The notes beneath the pieces are model-generated. The model made no database searches and was not told the origin of the DNA. It saw nothing but the letters and a program-made list of their open reading frames with translations. A stretch of 64,000 nt of DNA from Gnetum montanum (Eukaryota; Streptophyta; Gnetopsida; Gnetales; Gnetaceae). The position numbers and the translations under genes were made by a program. Shown piece after piece: positions 22,085 to 34,054 of this stretch (within the stretch, counting starts at the first letter, position 1; the number at the start of each line of letters is the position of its first letter). The DNA is taken from contig MNCI01026645.1 of NCBI GenBank assembly GCA_015680685.1, positions 36,448 to 100,447 on the forward strand. Reading direction: 5' to 3'.

Positions 22085-25039
22085 CTATATGACTTTTAAA
22101 AAAATAAGTATCCTTGATAATAAAATTGGATACTTAGATAAAACTATAGTAGGTTCCTATTGAATAATCAAATATGAGATGAATTCTCAAACTATTTCTA
22201 GAGGTGAAGGCTTCTGTGGTTTATATGGTCCTTCATATCATCCCAATACTACTGGTGGCTAAGGCTATTCTACTAGTACCACTACTTCCATTGGAAGTTT
22301 GAATGCATCTAGAAGTGCTTTTATTTTCTTCTCATTTCTCCATGGGTCATACACATTCTAGGCTTCTTTGCTTATATGGGCTTGTGCAAGAATCTCCCAT
22401 GGGCATGACATTAAAGGAAATAATTCCTTTAGATTGATAAACTAGGTTGTGAAGATTTTTATGTTCAATGTGAAATGTCTTGACAAGGTTCTACAGCTCC
22501 TGGTAGTCATTCATCCTTCGTACCAGATTATTAGCAATGAATCATTGATCGGTGAATCTACTTTTGAGAACTTCAAGCTTCACATTGGTTGTCTCTAACT
22601 TTTTTTTTGTCTCTATGTAAAGCTTGAATTCCACCTCATAGAGTAGGTAGCAACTGGTAACCTATTTCTCCAACTCTGATCTTGGCCTCCCTATTGTCAC
22701 CATTGCTAAATTTGCATAAGAAAGGTTGGTAAGCTTCATATACTCTATCATCTCATAAATTTGTAGCTCTTTCAGGCATATTTCTACTTTCTTTGATGTG
22801 TTCAGTCCATGAAAGATGGACTACCATACATCCACTCTCTTTTGGAGTTGTTGGAGGACCTCATTCATTTTTACCTTTCCTAATCTTATTGCATTATCAT
22901 TGATCTCCTTGAGGAGCTTGACCTAATCCTTATAGTGATTCTTCATCGATTTAAATTTAAAGGTTTCATTCTTCTAAGTGGCTACCTCAATTGTTGTCTT
23001 TTGCCAAAGAGCATGAACTTTCTTCATCAAGAGATTATGATTTTCTACCACCAACCTCCTCAAATGCAAGTTGACCTTAGCAACCTACTCCTACTGCTAG
23101 TGTAAAAACTTAATCATTTGTTCTTTCTATTGCTTAGCATTTCACAAGTAGTGATTATCCTTGGTAAGGACTAAGTTCTTCTTGTGAATATATGATAGAT
23201 CCTTGTCAATGTTTTTCGCATGACCTCAAACATGTATGCAACTAATATTATCATCTTCTTCACATTTTTGGCCATCTAAAGCTTTTGTTGAAGTTGTTGG
23301 GAAGCTTCATCTCATGTCAACTTTGGCTTAAGAATTATAGGATTAGAGAGATGGGCTTTCAAATTAGCAACTTCAGTGACTAACCATTGAATGGTTGTGG
23401 TGGCCTCCTCTAGCTGTATGTTGACAATCATCAATTTGTCCCTTATCTTGAGTAGCTATGACTGTCTTATTGTGATTTCATCTAGAAGATCAAAGATCTC
23501 CAAGAGTGGTTTCCTGGCTCCAACTAGTCTTTCCAACACCTCCTCATGTTGGGTTGCCCTCATCCAACCACTTCCTACTCTTGCAAACATATGGATGTGT
23601 GTCATGATAGTGATGTTTAGTGCAAATGGTATAGGAGCATTTAGGACCATTACCCTATCAACCACCACCTCTATTGCTATCTCTTGGTCCTTATGTTACA
23701 TTACTAGGATCGTTGCCCTCTCACCTTTCTCCAACCTGATGGAGAAGGCAGTAGAATTTCTTGAAATCTCAGGCAATGTTTATCTAATAATGAACTTTGT
23801 GACCTCATTGACACTTAGATTGGACTTGGTGGGTGCCTAGTTCCTTTGTGTTGAGAATAGTAGGGTCATTTCACTATCCAATCAACTAATGGCCCTTATA
23901 ACCTTGTTGAGATGGCTCATGGATGAATAGTAAATAGATGACTCCCCACCACTTGTAGAGCCCTACTATTGCTACAACTACTAATTTTAAAGTTTCTTGA
24001 GTCTTTAAATAATTATAAGAATCTTTGGTGTAGTCACTAAAGGTGTTAGTGTTGGTGGTGGCAGCTACTCTTGGTTTTGAAACTTAGCTATTACCTTATC
24101 CTTCATCATCTCCTACGAGGATGTGGTAGGATTGTGGTGAATCACATCATTGGAATAGTGAGCTATTCCTTTCCTTTTACATAACTTATGAATGAAACAT
24201 GGAAAGGGAAGTGTCTTCTTATCCTTCTTAATTTTCTTGAAGCATTTTTTAATCTCTAGGAAAATGAGTTAGGGTAGGTTAATTGGAAATTTCCCACTTA
24301 GGGTAATGCATGCTTAAGCAAAGAAATTTGTCACCTTACTAGACCTCACCATTGGATCTAGGTGATGGGTTGTAATATTAACATATGCTTTCTTTGCCTT
24401 TGTGAGAGCATTGTACTCCTTTTGGTCCACCCCATAACATCACTGCACTAACTCCTTTTTGGCTTCTAGGTTTACGAGGATTAATAGCTCGACCAATTTT
24501 TCCCCTATGTTAGGCAAATTAAGGGCCTTCACTATGGCCAAAACTAAGTAAGAGATGATAATCTTCTTTATTTTCACCAACATATCTTCTTACCCATTAT
24601 TCTAGAACAAGTAAGTCTCTCCCATGTATCATTCTCTGCTATTAGAGAGAATGGGCCATAAGGGAGACCCCTATAGTTTTTTCTGGACCTCCTTAGGTGC
24701 TAGCACCAAGAAGGATCCAAAATTTGTTTGTTGGAGAATAGAACTTTGAATTTCTTTGGTCCTAATGTATTCCAAACAAGCCTACGTGAGGGTGGCCTCG
24801 AGATTAGGCCTTGGCCTAGGGTTCTTGTGTTGCCTAGATTAGTCTATCTATATAGTGGGAATCTGTTGAATAGATTTCACATCGAGCTCCTCATGAAGAG
24901 ATCCTATGAGATGAGTGGCCTTAGCTGCTTGCACTTGAGGCTACTATGGTTGTTGCTACTATTGGTTCCTTCCTCCTGGGAGTTGCTTTTCCATTGGTTG
25001 TGAAGGCTCTCCTACTTGTGATCCTCGTTTTGGTACCAT
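22085..25039 (-). pseudogene. Long accessory ORF between integrase and 3' LTR, block A
   Basis: Starting at the ATG at 25039 (MVPKRGSQVGEPSQP), a mostly single minus-strand frame of about 980 codons can be followed to about 22085 through about twenty stops. The first ~100 residues are Gln/Pro/Lys-rich. The next ~200 look globular (CYGVDQKEYNALTKAKKA, ACITLSGKF, TLPFPCFIHKLCKRKGIA). The remaining two thirds are long charged helices of coiled-coil type (EEVLERLVGARKPLLEIFDL, KIRDKLMIVNIQLEEATTT). It lies where Athila/Tat-type gypsy elements carry an extra, sometimes env-like, frame; I see no membrane segments. The LPFPCFIHKLC stretch weakly recalls a plant transposon-associated domain. Function unknown. 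Confidence 0.65.
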
Positions 25040-27190
25040 TTGTAACCACAAACATAACACATGATTAGATTTTTAGTTCATAACCTTAATAATTTAAATA
25101 CCTATTTTTTAGATTGATGTATAGTTATTGGTTGTTATGAATTGATCATTTGAATGCTTGTTTAAGATATAAGTTAAGTGTATTATTTTATTCATTAGCT
25201 ATCATAGTTTGTTTATTGGTCTTAATTCTTTATGGTGATTACTTTAACATTATTTTAATTACTTCACTATGGAAAGTTAGAAATTTTTTTCAAAGATTTC
25301 CACAAAAAACTAAAGGTTGGTATCCCCACAATGTAAAGCTTACCTCTGGTAGCACAAGTATTGATAAACAAGTGAAAATAGATTAACGATTTATGAGTTA
25401 GAAGCTTGGAATGTTCTTGGGCTCTGAAAACTACAAAAAAATTCTCTAGCTCTATTTTTAAATGATGAAAAAAATGCGCTAAGTGTTGTACATATATATA
25501 GAATTTTTATACTATGTCGACAGGGTTGTGCCAAATCATCCCACTATGCTGACAAGGCTGCATTAATGTAGCTATACATAGCTATTTTTCACATTATGAA
25601 ATGGGGGAATTTCATATGAGTTTTGAAATGAAACAAGAGCCCAATGAAAGCTAGAATAATGGAGAATAATAACAACAACATAGAAAATGATAGGTTTAGC
25701 TTAGGAAAAGTAGTTGGAGCACAGTTGGACAAAGCTATGATGACAGATAGAGAAAAATTAGATGATTATTGAAATGATTGATAAAATAAGTGATCTTGGA
25801 TATGGGATTCAACTAAAATTAGACAAAAGGGATGATGCAAGTGAATCCTTCCCAAAGTAGGCATAGGCCTCATGTGGACCGTAAGGATGATGAATGGTTG
25901 AGTTAACTTAAATCTTGTAGTTATAAACAATCATCCAAGGGTTATATGATCTAGAAACAAACTAGATAATTTCCCATGGCATGAAGCAATGAGATGGTAA
26001 ACCATGAATGAATAAATGGTAGAAAGAGGAATGTCGAAGAGATGATCAACATCCTAAATAGACAAGGTTCTTAGTAGAAATTGTAATTAAGAGGGATTTA
26101 TACCTATCTGCTCTAAGTAAAAACCAAGTCCATTTTATTTTCAATGACCTCCCATTGACATATGCACTTTGAACATTGATTGTAAGTTTAGGATAATTCT
26201 AAGGAGTAACCAATCACTCCAAGAGAAGAAGAAAAAGGAAGAAGAAAGTAGAGAGGGCCTTAGTTAGAGAGGTGTATTTAGGCATGGGTAACATTGTTTT
26301 CACCCTCATAACTAGTGCTTGCAGCTTATTATTTAGTCTAATGGATGTGCTTTGAATTTTCGTGTTATTTTTCTTTTAATTTTTTTTCTTTTCTTTAATA
26401 GGAATCATACCATGCAAAGACATGCTTCCTTGTATGGTTGATAGTAGGAGTGATGGTATACCAATGGAGTATCATAAAATCTTAAGAATGATGTTAATAG
26501 AAACCATATCAAATCCTCTTAAGGTCATAGCCTATTCAATTCCCACTTGGTCCTTTCCCAGTCTATTAAGTATCAATATCATTGATTACATTATTAAGTT
26601 CTAACGTCAAAGAACCTTATGATTTCAAGATATTGATTTTTCATAAAACATATGGAATAGGTGGATGTCATGATCTCATTGCGTAATACTACCAAAAAAT
26701 TGATAGAATATAAGTAGATTACATGTTCCAAAGATAAAAATTGATCTTTTGTTTAATTAATCATAATAGTAATAACTTTCTTTAATACTTCCTAGAATTG
26801 CACTAACAATAACAAAATACAAGATTTCCAATAAACTTGGATGAAAGTCATGAAGAAATAGAAAGAAAAGGAAAAATATATAGAATTAACAAGAAAATAG
26901 GCAAGGAAATGGAAAACAGATAAAGAACAATGTAAAAAAAAAGTGAAAATTTGGTGAACCTCATCAAGATGTTAGTTTTAGATGGCCATCTCCCACAACT
27001 ATGTTGAGAGGAGGAGATTTGAAAAATAGAGTGAGCCTATTTCAATGTAGAGGTATTATTGTTATTGACTAATTTAGGTTACATGAATGGATTAACTTGT
27101 TGTATGTTTACCAATAGATGTTTGTGAGAGCTTGATGGGTTGTATATGATCATGACTCTAGAAGGAAAAGGTGCATATATGATATAAGAT
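25040..27190. other. Gypsy non-coding stretch between accessory ORF and integrase
   Basis: Collinear with 50790-52900 in block B. No conserved frame is visible. It may be untranslated or intron-like sequence of the element. Confidence 0.5.
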
Positions 27191-27953
27191 CCTTTCCATA
27201 ACATTTGGAATTTAGTGCATTTTGGCACATGCATGGGATTTTAGTAAGGAACCTTATCGTCTAGCTAAAATTTAACTCTTCTTATCCATACATCATGATG
27301 TCATTTGGAATGTGCCTTGTGCACTTCATTCAGCATCAAGGCTACTTATTAATTTGTATCCAGTACAGTAAGCGTTATTAGTCATTCTTTATTGTGCTAG
27401 ATCAATGTTAAGGTCAAGCTCATAAACTATTGTGAGTGTACAAAGTTCAGCCTAGATTGAAAATTTGGGTAACTTTCCATACACCAACTCATTGGGAAAG
27501 TAGCCTATAAAAAGCTTCCAAGTTTATGGATATGTTCAAAGAGCATCACTAAGTTTGGTACTCCAATCCTTCCAATATCTAGTGATTTTTCATGTTAGGA
27601 TCCTAGTGATATCCCTATTAGTAACTTCAGCTTGACCATTAGTTTGGGATTAATAGGGAGTTTTGAGTTTATGTTGCACCCGCAAGTATTTCATGATTTT
27701 CCAAAAAGTAATTCTTGTGAAGTGGATCCCACTATCAGAAATGAGTGCCCTAGATACACCAGACCTATTTATCAGTTATTATTGTACAAACTGTGCTATA
27801 GTGGTGGATGTATAGTCTAATACTATTATAACTTCAACCCACTTGGTGTAGTAATCAACATCAATAATAATGTAAGCCTTCTTCTCTGACATGGGAGTGA
27901 TGAGTGCCATGAAGTTGATGCCCTAAAGCTTAAAAGGCTCTAATGGTTGATTT
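27190..27953 (-). pseudogene. Gypsy integrase, C-terminal part, block A
   Basis: Minus-strand remnant matching the B integrase at 52900-53690. It includes the central-core end, the YPQTN-type segment and the C-terminal region. The N-terminal zinc-binding part is absent because homology ends at 27953. Multiple stops. Confidence 0.7.
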
Positions 27954-28072
27954 GCTAAACAAGTCTTGTTGTTGTCTTGGTGTGTTGAAGTCTATGATGT
28001 ATTAGTTTGAAGCTATGTTTTTATGAAAGTTGATGCAATAAAGGCTTGGTTCAAAGAATATTTCTTTGCTTT

Positions 28073-29850
28073 TGTTTACTCCTCTATGTTAACACACCGA
28101 GAGAAGAGAGTGCACAAAGTAAGTTGAGTGACGAGCACTGTGCAAGATACCTTTCGAAGTTTCTATTATGTTGCTTTTACATATTCATTGTCTTTCTCAT
28201 TTGCATGCACCATGGGATTTAAGATGCCCAGAGAATTTCATGACGAGTTGAATAGAGCACTGTGGATTGTGGAGGCTTGCAAGGAGCCTCACCCCCAAAA
28301 TGGTATCAGAGCCTAGGCTAAAAATGTTTTGGATTAGATTGCCCCAAAAAGTGAAGGTTCTATGTTTTCATTATTTGTGTCAATGGATATTTAGTAGCAA
28401 CTATATCCAAAAATAGAGGAAATTAGTGATGAAGATGGTGAAGCCCTAAATGAAAATGGATTCACTTTTGAACAACAAGTTGTTTACGAAGTTGAGCCAA
28501 GCAATGAAGAATGACCAACATATACATTTGAAAATGTGGAGTCTTGGTCCAATGAAGGATGGACAATAGTGGAAGAAGCATCTATCTTGCCAGAAGCTCC
28601 TATTATGCAGCTAATAGGTCATGATGGCCTTTCAGAACTTGATATAGGTATGTTGTCTCTTGCGGCCATTCTCTCCACAGTCAAGAATTTTCATAAGTAC
28701 ACAATAGGAAGCTTATATTGGAAGATGAGAAGTCAATATGAACAACAGTGAGAAGAGCTGATGACAACCTATTATTGGATGATGGGAGAAGCTTATTCCT
28801 CTATGCTAGAATTAGCAGAAATGGTTGTGATAGATCAAGCACAAATCAAAAGAGTCAATACAATTGCTGAGATGCAGCTTATTGAAGAAGCTACTGCATG
28901 TCTTAGAAATCCCGAGAAGACACCAATTGAATTTGAAATAGCAGAGTTGTCATCCTTAGATAATGATCAAATTGTTCTTGATAGACCTAGTCCATCAAGT
29001 CTAGTTTGAGTTCCATCATAGGACAAGTATGGATCGATGTACATCTACCCTCCAGAATTGGAAGCAGAACTAGATGATGTAGGTGACAAAAATCCATTTG
29101 CTAAAGAAGATCAGAGAATGCTAGGGAAAGTTGAGGAAGGATACATGAACATCTACAATGAATATTCGATGGTTGTCTACGTTGAAGGTATGAAAGCTTA
29201 AGCCCAAGCTGAAAAAGAAAGGCGATTTCATCATCAATTGCTTAGGCTTTTGATATATGGAAACCAAGATGTGGATATGGCACAGGTCCTTGATCTGGAT
29301 CAACCCCCAAACAATGACAATCCAGGAGGTTAGTGAAATTGAGCCTTCATGATGTGGTCACGCAATCTAAGTCTGAAGGTGAAAGAACCAATCGACAAAG
29401 GCAGTGAACTATCAAAAGACCAGAAGATGATCCTTCCTTTCCATGTATCTTTATTAAGTAAGAAGTCATTTGTTCCTAGTGGTAGTAAAATAGATTTTCC
29501 TGATATTCCAAAGGATGCCATCTATAGTCCATTAGACAATTGGAGGCTTTTTAGATATCAAGGGTCATGGTATTAGACTTGTTTTCTTACTGTTTTTCAC
29601 CGAAGATGAAGTTTCTAAATGGAAGTCTGAAGGTTACTCCTCTGTGTTAACGCCCTGAGAGAAGAGAGTCTGTGTTAACGCCCTGAGAGAAGAGAGTGCG
29701 TGAAGTGAGTTAAGTGACAAGCGCTGTGCAAGACAGTTTTCCAAAGTTTCTGTTGCTTTTACATATTCATTGTCTTTCACCATGGGATTTAAGCTGCGTA
29801 GAGATTTTGCCTAGAGATTTTCATGATGAGTTGAGTGGAGCACAGCGTGC
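28073..29850 (+). mobile_element. Small non-autonomous LTR element with exact initiator-Met primer site
   Basis: Plus strand. A left LTR (about 28073-28297) is followed by TGGTATCAGAGCC (28301-28313), the standard initiator-Met primer site. A related right LTR begins at about 29633 and can be followed to about 29850. Shared LTR words include 'ttactcctct', 'tgttaac', 'gagagaagagagt', 'acatattcattgtctttc', 'accatgggatttaag' and 'gatgagttga'. The right LTR has an internal direct duplication of about 28 bp at 29650-29700. The interior is only about 1.35 kb, with no protease, RT or integrase, so it is TRIM/LARD-like. The outer edges are approximate and I found no convincing target duplication. Confidence 0.75.
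28362..29333 (+). pseudogene. Frame inside small LTR element, unknown protein
   Basis: From the ATG at 28362 a roughly 320-codon plus-strand frame continues through several stops (about 28392, 28513, 28749, 29007 and 29200) to a stop near 29333. It is acidic and helix-rich, with segments such as SDEDGEALNENG, NVESWSNEGWTIVEEA and IDQAQIKRVNTIAEMQLIEEA. No zinc knuckle, protease or RT motif is seen. A further open stretch at 29349-29576 (KIDFPDIPKDAIYSPLDNW) lies just before the right LTR. It could be a gag-like protein of the element or captured host sequence; I do not recognise it. Confidence 0.5.
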
Positions 29851-30960
29851 ATCTGCAATGCGATATATGGTCGTTGTTGTTGGTCTGCAATTTCGAACTA
29901 AATTTTGATTGGTCTGCAGCAGCATAGATTGCAGCATGGGTCTGGATCCTAGGATCATCGTTTTCTGAAATCAGAACAGCATGTTAAGTCCAATGATAAT
30001 TATAATTATATTAAATTTTAGAAAACATTTTTCCAGTTTCAAGTAAAATCTAAGACTTGCTTGAAGAAAAAAACAGTTCCGTTCTCGCACTCAAGATTTG
30101 GAACCGGCACATAACACTTCAGGAACCTACGTGAATGAAACCTTCTTAGGCATTAAATCATTGTTTTGGAACATTACAAGGTTATATACTTACACAGGAT
30201 CAAGAATCAGGGTGCAGTATTGCAGTCCAGAACCTAAGAAATCAACTTTTTAATCTGCAGAAAAGCAAGTTTTCCTAAATCCAAAAGCTTTATGCTTAGT
30301 AATGGTAACTATGCAATAAAGTGCTTCTTCAGGTATAAACAAAACGTTCAGTAAACATAGTTGCTTATATTTCCTGAAGTAAAACTTTAACCCAATATAA
30401 ATACGACTGCTTGAAACAAAAATATTCAGTTTCGATCTTTTCAGTGAAACGCCTTGAAAAAAATGTAACTAGAATTAATTAAAGGGCAAACCTGAAGAAG
30501 GGAATTGGAGGCATAGCATGATATATCATTGCCAGAACTGAGTAAACCGGATTATGCCTAAGTCCCTGACTCTCGTTGAAGTCCTGCATTGCCCAGCCAT
30601 GATCGTTAGTAATTACTTGCGCCGAATAAAGATAATGATGATAAAAAGCTCAACTCAATGGATGTCGATTATGTTTGTATTGTATTGCGAACCAGAACAC
30701 CAATTATAATGCCATTGCTGAGGCCCACTTAAACATCATAACCAACTAATGATGGAATGTTGTACATACGCTCGCCAGCAAGAATCCAGCGTAATTAATT
30801 AATTGATTAAGGAGTTCCATGAAATTAATTGAGATTGATACTGATCTTTTATTTACGTCAACAAAATTTTGATAACAAGGACAAACGTGGCTAGCTAGAA
30901 GCCGAGTACGTGAATACGAGTGACCTACCAACAAGTTTGGAACTTTGTTCCCCATTCCTT
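29851..30960 (-). pseudogene. Possible exons of an unidentified gene
   Basis: Base composition and complexity differ from the surrounding retroelements, and the segment has no copy elsewhere in the window. On the minus strand a 91-93 nt open segment (about 30494-30585), bounded by AG before GACTTCAACGAG and GT after CCCTTCTTCAG, would encode a peptide beginning DFNESQGLRHNPVYS. A second candidate begins after TGATTTCAG near 29965 (NDDPRIQTHAAIYAAA) and may be cut by the neighbouring LTR element. A donor-like GTAGGT occurs near 30920. I cannot name the family. The exon calls are inference from splice-like borders and protein-like composition. Confidence 0.35.
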
Positions 30961-31020
30961 GACTCTATGTGTCTCGACTTCTGCTACAAATTTTTATTTT
31001 TTTAAGGCAGATAATTTTAG

Positions 31021-31130
31021 GCACTCCACGTGCATCTGCATCTGCGTATGCACTGAAAACCTGTGCATCTGCATCTGCATCTGCAGATGTACTGAAAACA
31101 TGTAATAACATTTGCATCTGCGTCAGCCCA
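31021..31130. repeat. Short tandem repeat based on gcatct(g)
   Basis: Clusters of 'gcatctgcatctg' alternate with 'atgcactgaaaac.tgt' in two larger units, with a third partial 'catttgcatctgcgtc'. In one minus frame it reads as repeated Asp-Ala. It is likely simple-sequence expansion, not coding. Confidence 0.75.
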
Positions 31131-31399
31131 TGAATTAAAAGCATGGTCATTTTTCTAAAAAAGATACACGTATAAGTAACATTTATAACTTTTCTTTGCA
31201 TTGCTCTGATTTAATGGGGCGTCCAATATGCAGCTAGTTACTGTGCTTTTATTAGGTACAAAGACTTAAAAAGATAATAGGCATTAAATTTGTGTTACAA
31301 AAGTTAAATATCTAGTAATGCTTTATGTAATTAGAAAATATGATATAAACTTTTTGCTGTAACATTATTTTTTATTTTAAATGTTTATCATCAAGGACA
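31131..31399. other. Nothing recognised
   Basis: AT-rich sequence between the repeat and the LINE fragment. Confidence 0.6.
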
Positions 31400-32250
31400 A
31401 CTAAAAAAAATGTAATGCTCATCTTTAAAATCTTCAGACCCACATACCTTGCATATTCATTTCCCTTCTTTCTAGCCTTAGATGATGTGAACTCCAACTA
31501 AGGTTTATTGATGAAAATGGAAGCCAACTTGAGAGTATAGATGATCCATAACAAACTTTTGAATTAAATTCATTATCTCTTATGTATTCTCAATAAAATT
31601 GTGCATATGCTTTGAATCACTTTGTATCTCCTCTAATGAGATATCCCAATTCTTTAAGTATTGTATCCTTTGAAAATACTATTGTATATACTCTAATAGA
31701 AGCATGGAATAGTGTGTTTGTACTTTCACCTTTAATTCATAAAGTAAAAATATTTTTTTGTACTCTTTCAATAGCCTTCCAATTTTTAGCGCTAAGACAT
31801 GAACCCCAAACTATGCATTCCTATAAAAAAATGGATAATTCACTATCTTAAAAATTTATTTTCTAAACTTGCAACCTCAAACTCCTAATGCCTAACATTT
31901 GTTTTTAATTGCATAAATAGCCTTTATTCTTCCTATTATTTTATTTTTAATGAATTTATTCAATCTATAATTATTTAAATATTGAAAACACAAGTATCTC
32001 AAAGAGTTCATGATTTATACATTCTAATAACTAAATTTAGGATTATATTGCATATTTCTTCTGCCCCATATCATCACTTTAGTTTTCTCTACATTGAGTT
32101 GCAATCTAGAATATATGCAAAAATTTTCTATAATTTCTAACATATTAGATATGCATTTCTCATAAGTGGATATCAAAGTAGCATTATCTATACAAAGAAG
32201 TACATATCTAGGTTGTCCATCTAATCTTGCAACTCATCAATGTTGAGACC
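31400..32250 (-). mobile_element. LINE reverse transcriptase fragment
   Basis: Minus strand. The frame YVLLCIDNATLIST (about 32170-32215) corresponds to the LINE Y-A-D-D block with the catalytic residues changed. It is followed by SNMLEIIENFCIYSRLQLNV and EKTKVMIWGRR, the usual 'FC...L..N..KTK.M' continuation of non-LTR RTs. Further on, NWKAIERVQKNIFTLW is the C-terminal RT tail. Stops and frameshifts are present. The sequence is distinct from the LINE in blocks A and B. Confidence 0.75.
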
Positions 32251-32943
32251 AAAAATAGTTACGTGTAGTATAGAGTATATTCATTTATTACATCTAACTC
32301 ATGTGATTGTTTATGCATCTTGGAAATCTCCCTTGAATGGTACAAACATAAATACAAATAAATTGAAAATTTTTCCCATAAACCTGCTGTTTGAGTATGA
32401 GTTTAAGTTGTAGCATTTTGACTTAGGTAAAATAGTACTAATTATGGAGTTAATTATTAACATTGCTAAAGGCACTGATGTCAAAAATTTCACACACAAA
32501 TGTTTTTACAAAATATTTGAATGGAACTTCAAAATCTTTTCATTACTCTTTTGAGCTTTCAACTATGAGAAAAAAATCATAGTTTAATCAACAACATTTC
32601 TTGGAGTTGAAATTGTAACATTGTTAGAATTCCATAAGCAAAAGTTCCTAGATGAGGAAAAAATTGCAACATTTTAGAATATTACAACATTTGTTGGATT
32701 TTATCCATGTCAAACTCTTGAACCTTACCTCAAAAAATTCTTTTGGTCTTCTTGGCTTACATTTTTTGGAATTTAATTTTGTGAAAATTTTAAGCTTTAT
32801 TTTTAAAAAATTCTTTTAATCTTTTCCACTTTCAAATTTATTTACTAAAATAGAGAATTCAATCCTTTCAAAGATCCATAAGATATTCATTTTTTCCTTA
32901 ATTTCATTCTATTATTTCAAGAAAGATGTAATTTTTTATTTTG
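32251..32943. other. Nothing recognised
   Basis: AT-rich sequence up to the assembly gap. A 62-codon minus frame at 32311-32499 has no recognisable feature. Confidence 0.55.
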
Positions 32944-33766
32944 NNNNNNNNNNNNNNNNNNNNNNNNNNNNNNNNNNNNNNNNNNNNNNNNNNNNNNNNN
33001 NNNNNNNNNNNNNNNNNNNNNNNNNNNNNNNNNNNNNNNNNNNNNNNNNNNNNNNNNNNNNNNNNNNNNNNNNNNNNNNNNNNNNNNNNNNNNNNNNNNN
33101 NNNNNNNNNNNNNNNNNNNNNNNNNNNNNNNNNNNNNNNNNNNNNNNNNNNNNNNNNNNNNNNNNNNNNNNNNNNNNNNNNNNNNNNNNNNNNNNNNNNN
33201 NNNNNNNNNNNNNNNNNNNNNNNNNNNNNNNNNNNNNNNNNNNNNNNNNNNNNNNNNNNNNNNNNNNNNNNNNNNNNNNNNNNNNNNNNNNNNNNNNNNN
33301 NNNNNNNNNNNNNNNNNNNNNNNNNNNNNNNNNNNNNNNNNNNNNNNNNNNNNNNNNNNNNNNNNNNNNNNNNNNNNNNNNNNNNNNNNNNNNNNNNNNN
33401 NNNNNNNNNNNNNNNNNNNNNNNNNNNNNNNNNNNNNNNNNNNNNNNNNNNNNNNNNNNNNNNNNNNNNNNNNNNNNNNNNNNNNNNNNNNNNNNNNNNN
33501 NNNNNNNNNNNNNNNNNNNNNNNNNNNNNNNNNNNNNNNNNNNNNNNNNNNNNNNNNNNNNNNNNNNNNNNNNNNNNNNNNNNNNNNNNNNNNNNNNNNN
33601 NNNNNNNNNNNNNNNNNNNNNNNNNNNNNNNNNNNNNNNNNNNNNNNNNNNNNNNNNNNNNNNNNNNNNNNNNNNNNNNNNNNNNNNNNNNNNNNNNNNN
33701 NNNNNNNNNNNNNNNNNNNNNNNNNNNNNNNNNNNNNNNNNNNNNNNNNNNNNNNNNNNNNNNNNN
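32944..33766. other. Assembly gap (N), 823 positions
   Basis: Run of N. The content cannot be predicted because block A has no counterpart here. Confidence 0.95.
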
Positions 33767-33799
33767 TAGGGACCATCATTTGGAGTATTGATAAGGTGC

Positions 33800-34054
33800 T
33801 TATTTCTCAAGTTGAATATTTGGGTTCAAACATGGGCATAGCCACTCAAAGAGGTTAAGCTTTTGCTCATCCCCCAACCTTCCTAGGACCCACTTAGTAG
33901 GATGACCACTATGGTCCCAAGTGATGATCCTTTTGTTAGCATTCTTTATATCTTTCTTAGCTTGGACATATTCACCATGAAACCAATTCTTATGAACTTT
34001 ATTTTTGTTAGCATTATTAATATGTTTAGATATCTTAAGTAATATTTGCTTCAA
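33800..34054 (-). CDS. Short open frame, unknown, at the left edge of block B
   Basis: 84 codons without a stop, protein-like in composition (NWFHGEYVQAKKDIKNANKR, WDHSGHPTKWVLGRLGDEQK). It overlaps the edge of homology: its first ~15 codons are shared with block A and the rest is B-only. It lies downstream of the LINE RT on the same strand, so it may be the LINE C-terminus or a sequence the LINE inserted into. I do not recognise a family. Confidence 0.3.
   Translation of the reverse strand: MKQILLKISKHINNANKNKVHKNWFHGEYVQAKKDIKNANKRIITWDHSGHPTKWVLGRLGDEQKLNLFEWLCPCLNPNIQLEK

Larger units (their letters stand above)
2698..27953. repeat. Segmental duplication, block A
   Basis: Collinear with 34003-53697 in the same orientation. 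Both copies contain the same LINE, the same solo LTR with the same target duplication, the same CCR4-bearing LTR element, the same unassigned stretch and the same gypsy 3' half. A hand comparison of about 110 bp (7305-7418 against 38386-38498) gives roughly 11% difference. Block A has extra material: a 4.6-kb copia element and about 200 bp at 14583-14780. Left homology ends near 2698/34003 and right homology ends near 27953/53697; at both ends the interrupted element carries on in B but not in A. Confidence 0.9.
21465..27953 (-). mobile_element. Ty3/gypsy element, 3' part only, block A
   Basis: Minus strand. It contains the 3' LTR (21465-22042), the long accessory frame and part of the integrase, and stops abruptly near 27953 within the integrase, where the B copy continues. 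The missing gag-protease-RT-RNase H half shows that this copy was truncated, probably at the duplication edge. Confidence 0.85.

Noticed and set aside
23391-23840. 149-codon plus-strand frame
   Set aside because: Antisense to the gypsy accessory frame, which is kept in both copies on the minus strand; the plus frame is not kept open in copy B.
24728-25003. Leu-rich 91-codon plus-strand frame resembling a membrane protein
   Set aside because: Antisense of the Gln-rich start of the accessory frame; the Leu runs are reverse-complement Gln codons.
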